A stretch of 39,610 bases of DNA from Candidatus Fibrimonadaceae bacterium (lineage in GTDB: Bacteria > Fibrobacterota > Fibrobacteria > Fibrobacterales > Fibrobacteraceae), in contig JAITUM010000247.1 of the NCBI GenBank assembly GCA_031286305.1, positions 1 to 39,610 on the forward strand, in the 5' to 3' direction. Below are positions 1-8,146 of the stretch, one piece after another. Position 1 is the stretch's first letter. Each line of letters begins with the position of its first letter. The notes beneath the pieces were generated by a model, which was not told where the DNA came from, did not search any database, and worked only from the letters and a program-made list of their open reading frames with translations. The position numbers were made by a program, and so were the translations under genes.

Positions 1-152
1 CTGCTATCGCTTTGCCCTAAAACTTTGCCGGAAATATATGTAATATTCACATGAGGAATTGGTCTATCAGTGGTTTCTTCCACAATTACACCACGAAACG
101 GCGTGGCATACAGAATCGCTGCTAAGAATAAAATGAAAAACAACAAACGCAT
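1..152 (-). CDS. Secreted protein, N-terminal part only (cut by window edge)
   Basis: Minus-strand reading frame starting at ATG 152 and open to the edge of the window (50 codons visible). It begins MRLLFFILFLAAILYATP, a clear Sec signal peptide, followed by a segment (FRGVIVEETTDRPIPHVNI) that looks like the first strand of a carboxypeptidase-regulatory-like or similar beta-sandwich domain (V-x-(E/D)-x-T-x-x-P-I-x-x-V pattern). That domain type is common at the N-terminus of outer-membrane or secreted proteins in Gram-negative gut bacteria. It lies 25 bp after the methyltransferase stop in the same direction, so the two could be co-transcribed, but no strong Shine-Dalgarno is seen. The function of the whole protein cannot be judged. 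Confidence 0.6.
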   Translation of the reverse strand, partial: MRLLFFILFLAAILYATPFRGVIVEETTDRPIPHVNITYISGKVLGQSDS

Positions 153-177
153 GAAACTAGAATTTAGTAAACTTGGA

Positions 178-1308
178 CTAAGCATATTCCATAAAATAAT
201 CGGGAAGCAGGGAGTTTTCAAGGGATTTTTGCGAAAAAATATAGCGGCCATCACAGATAAAACCAAGTTCAGACCAATTTACTGAATTTAGCTTTTCGCA
301 CATTTCATTGACATCTGCGTTTTGTTTGTTTGGGAAAATTGCAAGCACCGAGCCATCATAATTTTTGCAGTTATTAACAAAGAATGGTTTTTTATTGCGG
401 GTTCTAGAATTTACATAAATCCGCTCGCTATTAGAAATATAATGATTGCGCCCCCATAGCCACCAGTTATTTTCATCAAACGGTTTAACTCGTCTTTTTA
501 TCAATTCATCTTTGTGTGTTTCCAAATAGGCATTTTTCTCATTGAATATCATCTTTTTTAAGTGCCCTGTTTTACAAGTGCTTGAATACACAAATTCCAT
601 ATTGGCATACTTTTCATTTTCAAAAATTTTATCCGCTCCGCTTACCGCGCCGACTTTTACAAAAAATACATCCTTAAAACTAAGAGGGTAATGTAGATCG
701 GTAAATAAAAGCTGTCCGTTGCAAAAAATAAATTCTTTGCTTATATTTGTTTTGCGGGAAAAATTTCCTTTCTCAAAACGCCATATTAAACAATTTGGAG
801 AAAAGTCGTTGAAAACTTTTTTATCGCCCAAGTCTATAATATCCGTTATTGTTCCATTTTTGTAAATGAATTCATTCAACTTCATGCCACTTGTGGCTTT
901 TAAAAAATCTCTTGGAGTAATAAAAATCAGCTCGCCCTTGTTATTCAAATGGTTAATACACTTTTCTATAAAAAACAAATACAAATTTGTTCTTTGGTCA
1001 AATAAATTGCTTTTTAATTTTTCTTTTGTTTTTGGCAAAATATCTTGATAACGAACATAAGGCGGATTTCCGATAATTGTATCAAATTTATTCTTAATAG
1101 AATAATCAAAAAAATCCATATTTACGGAATGGTTATCGCAATGCTTTGAGTCCAATTCAATACCAATGCAGTTAGGAATACTTTTCACAAAAGCCCCATC
1201 GCCGCTCGATGGCTCAAGTGCCGAACCAAAGTTTTTTCGCAATTGCAGCATTTCCGTAACTATAAATTGCGGAGTAAAAACCTGCCCTAATCGCTCTACA
1301 TTATGCAT
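178..1308 (-). CDS. N6-adenine DNA methyltransferase (restriction-modification type)
   Basis: 376 aa. Motif I (S-adenosylmethionine binding) is LEPSSGDGAF at residues 31-40, and the catalytic motif IV is NPPY at 81-84, which marks an amino-methyltransferase acting on adenine N6. The N-terminal GQVFTP signature and the variable C-terminal half (about 200-376, probably target recognition) match the Eco57I/TaqI-like gamma-class enzymes of type II or IIG systems. No endonuclease domain is fused, and no restriction gene is visible on either side, although the window edge is close. It may be an orphan or the modification half of a system. A promoter-like AATGTAGAAAT box (read on plus) lies 11 bp upstream of the start. 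Recognition sequence unknown. Confidence 0.85.
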   Translation of the reverse strand: MHNVERLGQVFTPQFIVTEMLQLRKNFGSALEPSSGDGAFVKSIPNCIGIELDSKHCDNHSVNMDFFDYSIKNKFDTIIGNPPYVRYQDILPKTKEKLKSNLFDQRTNLYLFFIEKCINHLNNKGELIFITPRDFLKATSGMKLNEFIYKNGTITDIIDLGDKKVFNDFSPNCLIWRFEKGNFSRKTNISKEFIFCNGQLLFTDLHYPLSFKDVFFVKVGAVSGADKIFENEKYANMEFVYSSTCKTGHLKKMIFNEKNAYLETHKDELIKRRVKPFDENNWWLWGRNHYISNSERIYVNSRTRNKKPFFVNNCKNYDGSVLAIFPNKQNADVNEMCEKLNSVNWSELGFICDGRYIFSQKSLENSLLPDYFMEYA

Positions 1309-1337
1309 ATTGTGGAAATAATGTAGAAATATCTTCC

Positions 1338-1472
1338 ATGTTTAATGTTCTTCCTGGGTTCAATATGATTTTGGAGGAATGCGAGACGACCTTGGATATC
1401 TGGCTCCGGTTGTTTAACAATCTTCATAAGTTGGATGAGATTCCGGCTAGATTTAGGCTGGAGCTGCCATAA
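1338..1472 (+). pseudogene. C-terminal relic of an Rpn/PD-(D/E)XK-type transposase
   Basis: Forward frame from ATG 1338 to TAA 1470-1472, 44 aa, sitting in the gap between the methyltransferase and the glycosyltransferase and overlapping the end of the latter by 20 bp. The peptide (LPGFNMILEE, then TLDIWLRLFNNLHKLDEIPA) resembles the end of PDDEXK_2-family recombination-promoting nucleases, in which a Trp-containing helix is followed by a Leu-x-x-Ile-Pro segment. Relatives of this family occur at 6331-6726, 26690-26761, 34224-34370, 38082-38339 and 39258-39610. The N-terminal catalytic part is missing. The call rests on remembered family sequence and is moderate. Confidence 0.45.
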
Positions 1473-2643
1473 CTTTTTCGTAGAATTCACCTTGTTTTTT
1501 AAAACAGGCATCCCAAGAAAATCGCTCGGAATATGCCCTGGCCTTTGCGCCTAGGGTTTGCATTTGATTTCTGTTTTGAGCAATATCGCAAACTGCATCC
1601 GCAAGAGCCTGCGAGGTCATTTTTGGCAAAATAATTCCGCCACCGGACTCACGGATGTGCTCCGCTGCTGCACCTGCATTTGCTGCCATTAAGCATTGCC
1701 CACTGGCCATGCCCTCTAAAATGGAGAGACCAAAAGTTTCCCAACTGCTAAGAGCAAAGCCTATTTCGCAACTGGCATTCCATTTTGCCATATCTTCTGT
1801 ATTTTTAACAAAACCTATGTATTTCACATGCTTGTACTTTTTTTTCGCTTCCATCACAAGGCGAATTCTATTGCCGGTTCCTGCAAAAATAAGCGCTGGC
1901 TCCAAGCCCAGCTTTTCGCAAATAATAGGATAAGCTTCCAGCAAAAGCGAAAGTCCTTTCTCTTCGCAAGAACGGTGCGGAAAAAACATGGTTAACCTAT
2001 CCGGCTCGCCTGCTTTTAATTTTGCTATTAAATTTTCATCTTTTTTTTGCGGACTGAAACGCTCAATATCAACTCCAAGCGGCAGCCAGTACAGGTTTGA
2101 TAAACCGCGAACATTCATTCTTTCCATTACTTCTTTGCAAGAAACCTGAATACCTTCGTAATTTTTAAATTGATGCCTTGCATAACTCCAAGCTATGTCT
2201 TCCAGCCTTTTTCCTAAAAAAGAATTTATTTTTTCAAAAACGCGGCGAATGTATGTAACCGGAAAATCTGCGTGCCAAAAACCTGTTAAAATCGGCTTTT
2301 TTTTCAACCCCCTGCATGCTTTGCGAACCGCTGCCGGAAGGACATATGGCGAACCGACTTCTATAATGTCTGCCTGATATTTTTTAATATAGAACCTGAT
2401 TTGCTTTGCGTTGTGGATAAAACGGTATTTCCACCACTTGCCGGGAACTTTAAAAGCCTTAACATGTTCTATTGTTAAAGTGGGAGAAATTTCTTCTGTT
2501 CTGTTGTGGTCATCTTGCATTAAAAAAACTAGTTTGAAATCGCTTTGTTTTTTTTGATAGTATTCCATTTTTTGCAAATGATAACAGCGCACGCCACCTC
2601 CACTGGGTGACCAAAAATTATTTATATCCAAAACGACCTTCAT
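1453..2643 (-). CDS. Family 4 glycosyltransferase (GT-B fold)
   Basis: 396 aa. Retaining glycosyltransferase of the GT4 group. The N-terminal Rossmann domain carries the glycine loop SPSGGGVRCY (residues about 13-22); the C-terminal domain holds FAGTGNR and the donor-binding E-x7-E region SSWETFGLSILEGMASG. A histidine and Trp-rich central stretch (GFWHADFPVTY) is typical of cytosolic enzymes that extend lipid-linked or cell-surface glycans. It is followed 12 bp upstream by the RNase H gene in the same orientation, so it may be the last gene of a run with rnh, map and mltG. No membrane helix is seen. Donor and acceptor sugars cannot be predicted. The mobile-element relic at 1338-1472 overlaps its last 20 bp, but the C-terminus looks normal. 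Confidence 0.88.
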   Translation of the reverse strand: MKVVLDINNFWSPSGGGVRCYHLQKMEYYQKKQSDFKLVFLMQDDHNRTEEISPTLTIEHVKAFKVPGKWWKYRFIHNAKQIRFYIKKYQADIIEVGSPYVLPAAVRKACRGLKKKPILTGFWHADFPVTYIRRVFEKINSFLGKRLEDIAWSYARHQFKNYEGIQVSCKEVMERMNVRGLSNLYWLPLGVDIERFSPQKKDENLIAKLKAGEPDRLTMFFPHRSCEEKGLSLLLEAYPIICEKLGLEPALIFAGTGNRIRLVMEAKKKYKHVKYIGFVKNTEDMAKWNASCEIGFALSSWETFGLSILEGMASGQCLMAANAGAAAEHIRESGGGIILPKMTSQALADAVCDIAQNRNQMQTLGAKARAYSERFSWDACFKKQGEFYEKVMAAPA

Positions 2644-2655
2644 GTATCAGGTGTT

Positions 2656-3252
2656 TTATTTTTTCTTCGATTTTTCGGTTTTAACTTTTTTCTGCAGAGC
2701 CGCCTTTGCCAGCTCGTCGGCTTTTTCGTTCCATTCATCTCCGCTGTGTGCGGCAATTTTTTCAAAAGAAGCCCACACTTTTAAGTCGGCTATTCTATTC
2801 ACATATATCTGCGAAACTGCGCTGCTGGTTTTCCACTCTTCCGTAGCCCAACTTTCAACCCCTTGATAGTCGTAGCAAATTGTTCCTTTACGTTTCTTTT
2901 TAGCCAAATATTCCATGGCTTTCCAAGCGGCATGAAGTTCGCCGTCTATGTTCCTGCTTGCGGCAGGGTGCGGAGTTGTTCCGAAATCCTTGGCTATTTC
3001 AACCCCATTTTCCACAGCAATCCACGACCATCCTGCATAATCGCTTATAGGCATAAAAGAGCCATCTATATAGACACGCAACCCTTTTTTCACAACTTTT
3101 TTTCCGCTAATCCAAGCCTTTGCATCTTCCATTTTCGCAAAAGACTTGTATTTAACGCCCGCTTTTCCCATGACGAGTTTTTCGCAATCCGGCCAGTTAT
3201 CACCTATCCAGTGCGTTTCGTCTGAGAACTTTGCTACATAAATTTTTGGCAT
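2656..3252 (-). CDS. Viroplasmin-domain ribonuclease H (type 1)
   Basis: 198 aa. Residues 1-50 form a caulimovirus viroplasmin-like domain (KIYVAKF...KSFAKMEDAKAWISG) that binds RNA/DNA hybrids. Residues about 58-190 are an RNase HI fold with the four catalytic acids: Asp63 (YIDGS), Glu105 (NIDGELHAAW), Asp128 (CYDYQG) and Asp179 (NEKADELAK). It cleaves RNA in RNA:DNA hybrids, removing R-loops and primers. The tail is lysine-rich (KTEKSKKK). This architecture is common in Firmicutes, Bacteroidetes and Fibrobacterota and does not imply a phage origin. A CTACATT promoter box lies 8 bp before the ATG and no Shine-Dalgarno is present. Confidence 0.92.
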   Translation of the reverse strand: MPKIYVAKFSDETHWIGDNWPDCEKLVMGKAGVKYKSFAKMEDAKAWISGKKVVKKGLRVYIDGSFMPISDYAGWSWIAVENGVEIAKDFGTTPHPAASRNIDGELHAAWKAMEYLAKKKRKGTICYDYQGVESWATEEWKTSSAVSQIYVNRIADLKVWASFEKIAAHSGDEWNEKADELAKAALQKKVKTEKSKKK

Positions 3253-3260
3253 AATGTTAT

Positions 3261-3271
3261 AATGTAGAAAA
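3261..3271 (-). promoter_or_regulatory. Putative -10 box for the RNase H gene (leaderless type)
   Basis: Reads TTTTCTACATT on the minus strand and ends 8 nt before the ATG at 3252, which would place the transcription start at or next to the A of the start codon. It matches the boxes before mltG, hisS, engB, glyQS and others in this window. No -35 is obvious. Confidence 0.5.
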
Positions 3272-3277
3272 CTTAAA

Positions 3278-4036
3278 TCATCTCGCTAAAGTTAAAATTT
3301 CCACACCATGGCGGGTTATGGCTACGGTATGCTCCCACTGAGCAGAAAGTTTGCCGTCTACGGTTACAGCTGTCCAGCCGTCGGAGAGGGTTCTCACTTT
3401 CCATGTGCCTTCGTTTATCATAGGTTCAATGGTAAAAACCATGCCTTGCTGAATTTTTGGACCGGGTAAAAGTTGGCGGTAGTGCAGTACCGTAGGATCT
3501 TCGTGAAAGGCTCTGCCAATTCCATGCCCGCAATAGTCGCGCACAACGCTAAAGCCATGTTCTTCGCATATCCCGCTGATCATCGCTCCAATATCGCTAA
3601 AACGGGCATTTGGCAAATCGCAAACCTTTATGCCCTCAAAAAGGCATTCTTTTGAGGTAGCAACTAATTCCTCTGCGTTTGATTTTGGCTTGCCCACAAA
3701 AAATGTTTCGCTTGTATCTGCAAAATAACCACTTAAAATTGAAGTCACATCTATATTTATAATATCGCTATCTTTCAAAACGTAAGTCCCTGGAATTCCG
3801 TGAGTTACAACATCATTTACGCTTGTACAAACGCTTTTTGGAAATTTTTTATATCCTAAACAGGCGGGAATTGCACCGTTTTTCAATGTAAATTCGCGCA
3901 CAAAATCATCAATCTCCTGAGTTGTCACACCCGGTTTGCACATTTCTCCGGCTCTCGCCAAAGTCTCCGCCGCAAGCGCTCCGCAATCCCTAATGCGTTC
4001 TATTTCCTTAGGAGTTTTTAAAAGAATTTTAGACAC
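3278..4036 (-). CDS. map: Type I methionine aminopeptidase
   Basis: 252 aa, a single catalytic domain of normal length for bacterial MetAP-Ia. The five metal ligands fall at the canonical places: Asp96 (NIDVT), Asp107 (FADTSE), His171 (GHGIGRAFHEDP), Glu204 (FTIEPMIN) and Glu235 (WEHTVAI), and the substrate-binding His79 is present (VTHGIPG). The enzyme removes the initiator methionine from nascent cytosolic proteins. There is no N-terminal zinc finger or SH3 extension. It follows mltG by 6 bp in the same direction and is probably translated from the mltG transcript. Certain assignment. Confidence 0.97.
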   Translation of the reverse strand: MSKILLKTPKEIERIRDCGALAAETLARAGEMCKPGVTTQEIDDFVREFTLKNGAIPACLGYKKFPKSVCTSVNDVVTHGIPGTYVLKDSDIINIDVTSILSGYFADTSETFFVGKPKSNAEELVATSKECLFEGIKVCDLPNARFSDIGAMISGICEEHGFSVVRDYCGHGIGRAFHEDPTVLHYRQLLPGPKIQQGMVFTIEPMINEGTWKVRTLSDGWTAVTVDGKLSAQWEHTVAITRHGVEILTLAR

Positions 4037-4042
4037 CCTCCG

Positions 4043-5065
4043 TCACTCCCCTCTGTTTCTTGCTGCGATGTTTTTGTAGCGGTTGTGCTCGGCGTAGGTT
4101 TTGCTGAAAAAGTGTTCTCTGGAGCCATCATCTTTTGCTACAAAATAAAGCTCATCTGTTTTCATTGGGAATAAAGTCGCTTCTATGGCGGCTTGACCGG
4201 GGTTTGCTATGGGACCAGGCATTAGACCTGCAAATTTGCGGGTGTTGTAGGGATTATCGCTGTTAAGCTGGCTCCTGTAAATGGGGCCGGTCATGTTGCG
4301 GAAAATAAAGCGCACGGTTGGATCTGCGCCGAGCGGCATCCCTATTCTATAGCGACTTATAAACACGCCCGCTATACGAGTGCGCTCGTGAGGCACAGCG
4401 GCTTCTTTTTCCACAACGCTTGCCATTGTCAAAATTCTGTGCCAGTCGCCCAATTCATTCCAAACAGGGCTATTTTTTGCTTGCATCTCATCTCTAAGCT
4501 TTAAATTTGCACGCACCAAAAACCTCACTGCGTCTTGCTCATCTGTGCCGTAAGGAAAATCATAGGTGTTAGGGAGCAGGTAACCTTCCAAGTCCTTTGC
4601 TTTCACGCCAAGAGACTCGGTAAAAGCTCGGCTATACATAAGGCTGTCCAGCTTCACGCTATCCAGCTCAAGCGCAGAATTCGCCAAAATTCCGGCAGTT
4701 TCCCATGCTGCTTTGCCCTCAGGAATTGTGACCCTTATGGTTGCCGTTCTTCCGGAGCTGAGCAACGCCACAATCTGCTCTATGCTTTGCCCCGTAGGAA
4801 TATTGTACCAACCCGTTTTGAAATTCACTTTGCCGGAGTTAAACCTGCACCACCATTTAAACGAGCGCGTGCTTTTTATAACCCCATTTTTTTGCAAAAG
4901 CTTCCCCACCTGCATTGCCCCATAACCTTTGGGAATTTCCAAAAGTATTGGTTCTTTCAATGGCGAGGGTTGTTGCCACTGCTTGTAAACATAATAAGCC
5001 GTACCGGACAGCAAGCCAAAGAAGCAAAAAAGCAAAAGAACAAAGATACTTTTAAGAATTTTCAT
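4043..5065 (-). CDS. mltG: Endolytic murein transglycosylase MltG (YceG-like)
   Basis: 340 aa. A single N-terminal transmembrane helix (residues about 5-27) anchors it in the inner membrane with the catalytic part in the periplasm. A LysM-like segment (about 40-110) precedes the YceG domain. The catalytic glutamate is Glu219 in ASVVEKEA, and the downstream GADPTVRF and MPGPIANPG motifs are diagnostic of the family. MltG cuts nascent glycan strands and sets their length as a terminase of peptidoglycan synthesis. It heads a tight run with map. A CTACATT box ends 7 bp before its ATG without a Shine-Dalgarno. Confidence 0.95.
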   Translation of the reverse strand: MKILKSIFVLLLFCFFGLLSGTAYYVYKQWQQPSPLKEPILLEIPKGYGAMQVGKLLQKNGVIKSTRSFKWWCRFNSGKVNFKTGWYNIPTGQSIEQIVALLSSGRTATIRVTIPEGKAAWETAGILANSALELDSVKLDSLMYSRAFTESLGVKAKDLEGYLLPNTYDFPYGTDEQDAVRFLVRANLKLRDEMQAKNSPVWNELGDWHRILTMASVVEKEAAVPHERTRIAGVFISRYRIGMPLGADPTVRFIFRNMTGPIYRSQLNSDNPYNTRKFAGLMPGPIANPGQAAIEATLFPMKTDELYFVAKDDGSREHFFSKTYAEHNRYKNIAARNRGE

Positions 5066-5072
5066 TAAGGTT

Positions 5073-5083
5073 AATGTAGAAAT
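5073..5083 (-). promoter_or_regulatory. Putative -10 box for mltG (leaderless type)
   Basis: Minus strand TTTCTACATT ends 7 nt before the mltG ATG at 5065. Same spacing as the other leaderless-type boxes in the window; no ribosome binding site between box and start. Confidence 0.5.
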
Positions 5084-5105
5084 TTTCAGAGCGCGAGACT
5101 AGCGT

Positions 5106-6002
5106 TTAGCATTCTTCTTCGTCATTGTAATGGCTTAAGAACTCCTCTGGAAAACCATTGTTTTTGAGGCAGTTTTTAAATTTTTCGCCAAGAAAACCGT
5201 AGTAATAATGCCCCCGGCACCAAGAATTCAAATTATTATTTTTAGCTTCCTCTTGCAGAAATTTTGCATTAGCTTTTTGACATGCGCTCACACGTTCGGA
5301 ATAAGAGTGTTCATTTGACCAAACAAGACAAGTCTTGCCATTGTAGGTTGCTTTTTGATCCAAACCGTAAGGGCTAGGATTGCTAAGAGTTACCGTTATT
5401 TTTTGCGAGCCTTTTGAATACTCGGCGGTAAAGCAACCAACAGCTTTTATTGTCCAGCCTTTGTATTCTTCATCAATAATCCCAAATCTTCCTTCACCAG
5501 TCAAGCAATAATCGCTTGTTAAATCGCTATCAAGAGTGAGAGTGTTTGGTGTAAATACGGCTTTTATAACTGCATAATTGTCACTGCACTCGGTATAATA
5601 TTCATCTTCATATTCATAGTACACTTCTTTGCAATGGGCATCTTTATCTATGTTTCTTGTCCAAGTGCCTGTGAGACCATTTTGATTTCCGTTGAAATTG
5701 TATTCAATTTCATTCCATTCATTCCACCTAACGGTCAAAATATTGTTGCTTATTGAATATTCAGCTTGCCTTTCATAAGCTTCATTCGCTCTCAATCCAC
5801 TTTCCCAACATTCGTAAAATTCTTCGTTCTCTATGTATGTGAAGGAATTTTCAGTTATGTCTTTTAGGCTATAAGTTTGGACATAAACCATTTCTTCTGT
5901 TGCAGAAGGAATTAAATCGTTGTCATCACTGTTATTGTTGGAACAGGAAAGGGCAAGTGCCAAGGCAAGCAACATAATTGTCGCTAAAATGACTTTTCTC
6001 AT
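5106..6002 (-). CDS. Lipoprotein, paralogue of the 38340-39206 lipoprotein
   Basis: 298 aa counted from the ATG at 6002, which has a strong Shine-Dalgarno (GGAGGTAAAACT) in front; an upstream in-frame ATG at 6116 is not favoured because it lies before the promoter-like box at 6030-6040. Signal peptide with a lipobox ending in LALALSCSNN, so a Cys-anchored lipoprotein. The mature part alternates aromatic and acidic residues (TENSFTYIENEEFYEC, NFNGN, GTWTRN) and has about a dozen cysteines. It aligns over its whole length with the protein at 38340-39206, sharing SFTY, NFNGN, GTWTR, AVFT, ATYNGK-C and the C-terminal EKF-x2-C-x4-GFP. Repeated GTWT-like strands suggest a lipocalin-like beta barrel, which is an inference. 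Function unknown. Confidence 0.8.
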   Translation of the reverse strand: MRKVILATIMLLALALALSCSNNNSDDNDLIPSATEEMVYVQTYSLKDITENSFTYIENEEFYECWESGLRANEAYERQAEYSISNNILTVRWNEWNEIEYNFNGNQNGLTGTWTRNIDKDAHCKEVYYEYEDEYYTECSDNYAVIKAVFTPNTLTLDSDLTSDYCLTGEGRFGIIDEEYKGWTIKAVGCFTAEYSKGSQKITVTLSNPSPYGLDQKATYNGKTCLVWSNEHSYSERVSACQKANAKFLQEEAKNNNLNSWCRGHYYYGFLGEKFKNCLKNNGFPEEFLSHYNDEEEC

Positions 6003-6029
6003 AGTTTTACCTCCATTTTCGAGAGTGTT

Positions 6030-6040
6030 AATATAGTAAA
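6030..6040 (-). promoter_or_regulatory. Putative -10 box for the 5106-6002 lipoprotein
   Basis: Minus strand TTTACTATATT, 27 nt before the ATG at 6002. The longer spacing leaves room for the GGAGGT ribosome binding site, so this would give a normal leader. Confidence 0.45.
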
Positions 6041-6072
6041 AACTTGTAATGTGAGACTTGTTAAACTCACTT

Positions 6073-6093
6073 GGGTATGGGGTATGGGGTATG
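6073..6093. repeat. Three tandem copies of a 7-bp unit (GGGTATG)
   Basis: Three perfect head-to-tail GGGTATG units, followed by GGG. It lies just outside the presumed ISAs1-type end at 6103, between that end and the lipoprotein promoter. It could be a slippage product; copy number may vary between strains. Confidence 0.7.
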
Positions 6094-6102
6094 GGGCAGG
6101 GC

Positions 6103-6330
6103 CAGGGCAAACGCATCTTATTTTTCTATAATAGAGGTTGATTTTTACCATAGGCAGATTAATTTTCCATGAAAAGCCCCATTTCATTTTTTTCAGATTT
6201 GCGCGACCCCCGCGTAGAGCGCATCAAGGCTCATTTGCTTGAAGACATTCTTTTTATCACTATAGCCGCCGTCATCTGCGGTGCAGAGACATAGGATGAC
6301 ATAGAGCTCTTCGGCAAATCCAAGGAATAA
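6103..6330 (+). mobile_element. 5' fragment of an ISAs1-family insertion sequence, with broken transposase
   Basis: From ATG 6169 the forward frame reads MKSPISFFSDLRDPRVERIK, then HLLEDILFITIAAVICGAET, which is the conserved start of ISAs1 (H-repeat) transposases. An in-frame TAG at 6292-6294 stands where the family has Trp (AET-W-x-DI), after which the homologous frame continues (DDIELFGKSKE) to TAA 6328-6330. The rest of the DDE transposase is absent. The stretch 6103-6120 (CAGGGCAAACGCATCTTA) recurs almost unchanged at 34601-34618, and so is probably the left terminal repeat. The element is dead: one nonsense mutation plus loss of the 3' two thirds, replaced by an inversely oriented PD-(D/E)XK transposase relic from about 6331. 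Confidence 0.75.
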
Positions 6331-6726
6331 ACCTTGACTACAAGCTCAAGAAAGAAAGCTTCAGACTGAAGCTCAAAAGAATCTGATAACTTCATTTCCT
6401 TGTAATCTGGGAATTCATCCTTGCTGTTGTATAAAACCAAAAACTCAGGGGTAGGAATTTTAATCAAGCTTCTCCTGTATAAATCTTTGCTTTTGGTGAT
6501 CTTTTCGTATTCCCTCGTCTGAATCAGAATTGGCCAGGATTACCAAAATTTACAGAATATTCGCAGCGTAACTCAACAAATTCTGAGAATTCTAAAAATT
6601 CTGGTCAATTCTGATTCAGACAATTGCGCTGTAAAGTTCCAAAACCTTTTTCTCATTGCCGAATAGCAATGTAAAAACACTGGATTTATGCTCTCGATTT
6701 GCGAGTGGCTCTTCTCTTTCAACCAT
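6331..6726 (-). pseudogene. Internally deleted PD-(D/E)XK (PDDEXK_2/Rpn-type) transposase relic
   Basis: Two collinear minus-strand pieces of one gene. The first, 6726-6616, reads MVEREEPLANREHKSSVFTL then LFGNEKKVLELYSAI, the family N-terminus (REHK-x-SVFTLLF). The second, from about 6518 down to 6331, reads TREYEKITKSKDLYRRSLIK then IPTPEFLVLYNSKDEFPDYK and FFLELVVKVYSLD, the region after the nuclease core. The catalytic middle (about 60-100 residues in relatives) is missing and is replaced by the inverted-repeat element 6517-6621. The 3' end runs into the ISAs1 fragment. A shorter relic with the same N-terminus lies at 26690-26761. Not functional. Confidence 0.7.
6517..6621. repeat. 105-bp element with 21-bp terminal inverted repeats
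   Basis: The left end 6517-6537 (GTCTGAATCAGAATTGGCCAG) and the right end 6601-6621 are inverted copies with one mismatch in 21; weaker symmetry continues inward. The interior is AT-rich with no reading frame. It sits exactly between the two pieces of the PD-(D/E)XK relic, so it looks like a MITE-like insertion or the product of a deletion between two inverted ends. Similar GTCTGAA(C/T)C borders occur at 26690, 29164 and 34205. Confidence 0.65.
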
Positions 6727-6728
6727 AA

Positions 6729-6739
6729 TTTTCTATATT
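6729..6739 (+). promoter_or_regulatory. Putative -10 box for glyQS (leaderless type)
   Basis: TTTTCTATATT ending 7 nt before the glyQS ATG at 6747, with no Shine-Dalgarno in between (ACCAATC). Same box and spacing as at hisS, the other tRNA-synthetase gene of the window. Confidence 0.55.
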
Positions 6740-6746
6740 ACCAATC

Positions 6747-8144
6747 ATGGCAAAAAAAGTTCAAGATGCGTTAAAAGATTTAGTTTCGCTTTGCAAAAGG
6801 CGTGGCATTATTTACCCAGGCTCGGAAATATATGACGGACTCGCAAATACATGGGATTATGGACCTTATGGAGCAGAGTTAAAAAAGAACATTAAAGACT
6901 TGTGGTGGAAAAAATTCGTTGCAAGCCGCGAAGATGTTGTGGGGTTGGATTCCTCAATTTTGCTGAACCCGCGCGTTTGGGAAGCAAGTGGCCACGTTGG
7001 GAGCTTTAGCGACCCGCTGGTGGATTGCAAAGTGTGCAAAGAACGCTCAAGAGCAGACCATTTGCTGGAAAGCAAACTGGGGGCAGGAGTCGCAGCCGGC
7101 AAAAATTTTGCGGAAATTACCGAAATGATGAAAGAAAACGCCATCCAGTGCCCAAAATGCGGCAGCAAAGACTGGACGGAACCCCGCTCCTTTAATTTGA
7201 TGTTTAAAACAGAAATGGGAGTTATTGAAGGCGCTGGGAACCAAGTGTATTTACGCCCAGAAACCGCTCAGGGAATTTTTATAAACTTTAAAAATGTAGT
7301 TGATAGCAGCAGGCAAAAAATCCCATTCGGCATCGGGCAAATAGGAAAAAGTTTTAGAAACGAAATTACGCCGGGAAACTTTATCTTTCGCACAAGGGAA
7401 TTTGAACAGGCAGAAATGCAGTTCTTTTGCAAACCGGGCTCCGAACATGAATGGTATGAATATTGGGTAGATTTTAGCCTGGAATGGCTAATGGAAATAG
7501 GAATACGCAAGGAAAAATTGAGAGTAAGAGAGCACTTACAAAAAGAACTCTCGCACTATTCAAATGGAACAAGCGATATTGAATATGAGTTCCCATTTGG
7601 CTGGGGCGAGCTGTGGGGCATAGCAAGCAGAACAAATTATGATTTGACCCAGCACATTGAATATTCAAAAGTTGATCTGCGTTACCATGATAAAATTGCA
7701 AACGAAAAATACGTTCCCTTTGTGATTGAACCTTCGCTTGGCATTGACAGGCTTTTGTTGGTTTTGCTAAGCGATGCCTACGACGTGGAAAAAACCGAAA
7801 CCGGAGAAGACCGCACAGTGCTCCGTTTCCATCCGAGCATTGCGCCGGTCAAGGCCGCAATATTGCCGCTCTCAAAAGATGAAGAACTAATGACCGTTGC
7901 AAAGGATCTTTACAAAAAACTCATCAAAAAATTCCCTGTGGAATATGATGAAACTCAAAGCATAGGCAAACGCTACCGCCGTCAAGACGAAATTGGCACC
8001 CCTTATTGCATAACAATAGATTTTGGCACAATAGGCAAAGACGGCGAAGATAAAAAAGGTTTGGTGACCATCCGTGAACGCGATTCAATGAAACAAGAAG
8101 TTATAAGGCTGGAAGATGTGGAAAAACGATTGACTGCAATTTGA
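6747..8144 (+). CDS. glyQS: Glycyl-tRNA synthetase, single-chain (alpha2) class II type
   Basis: 465 aa. Catalyses ATP-dependent charging of tRNA-Gly in the cytosol. It is the homodimeric type (related to Thermus, archaeal and eukaryotic GlyRS), not the alpha2beta2 GlyQ+GlyS pair. Class II motif 2 is seen in [20 protein letters not shown], which also carries the REFEQ signature, and motif 3 in [10 protein letters not shown]; the N-terminus holds [21 protein letters not shown] zinc-like pair, CKVC near 92 and CPKCGS near 140, is present. The anticodon-binding domain occupies roughly residues 365-465. It overlaps rpoN by a few bases at the 3' end, so the two may share a transcript. Confidence 0.96.
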   Translation: MAKKVQDALKDLVSLCKRRGIIYPGSEIYDGLANTWDYGPYGAELKKNIKDLWWKKFVASREDVVGLDSSILLNPRVWEASGHVGSFSDPLVDCKVCKERSRADHLLESKLGAGVAAGKNFAEITEMMKENAIQCPKCGSKDWTEPRSFNLMFKTEMGVIEGAGNQVYLRPETAQGIFINFKNVVDSSRQKIPFGIGQIGKSFRNEITPGNFIFRTREFEQAEMQFFCKPGSEHEWYEYWVDFSLEWLMEIGIRKEKLRVREHLQKELSHYSNGTSDIEYEFPFGWGELWGIASRTNYDLTQHIEYSKVDLRYHDKIANEKYVPFVIEPSLGIDRLLLVLLSDAYDVEKTETGEDRTVLRFHPSIAPVKAAILPLSKDEELMTVAKDLYKKLIKKFPVEYDETQSIGKRYRRQDEIGTPYCITIDFGTIGKDGEDKKGLVTIRERDSMKQEVIRLEDVEKRLTAI

Positions 8145-8146
8145 TT

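Noticed and set aside
1296-1511. Minus-strand 71-codon frame between the methyltransferase and the glycosyltransferase
   Set aside because: No ribosome binding site, overlaps both neighbours, and the opposite strand gives a more convincing transposase relic.
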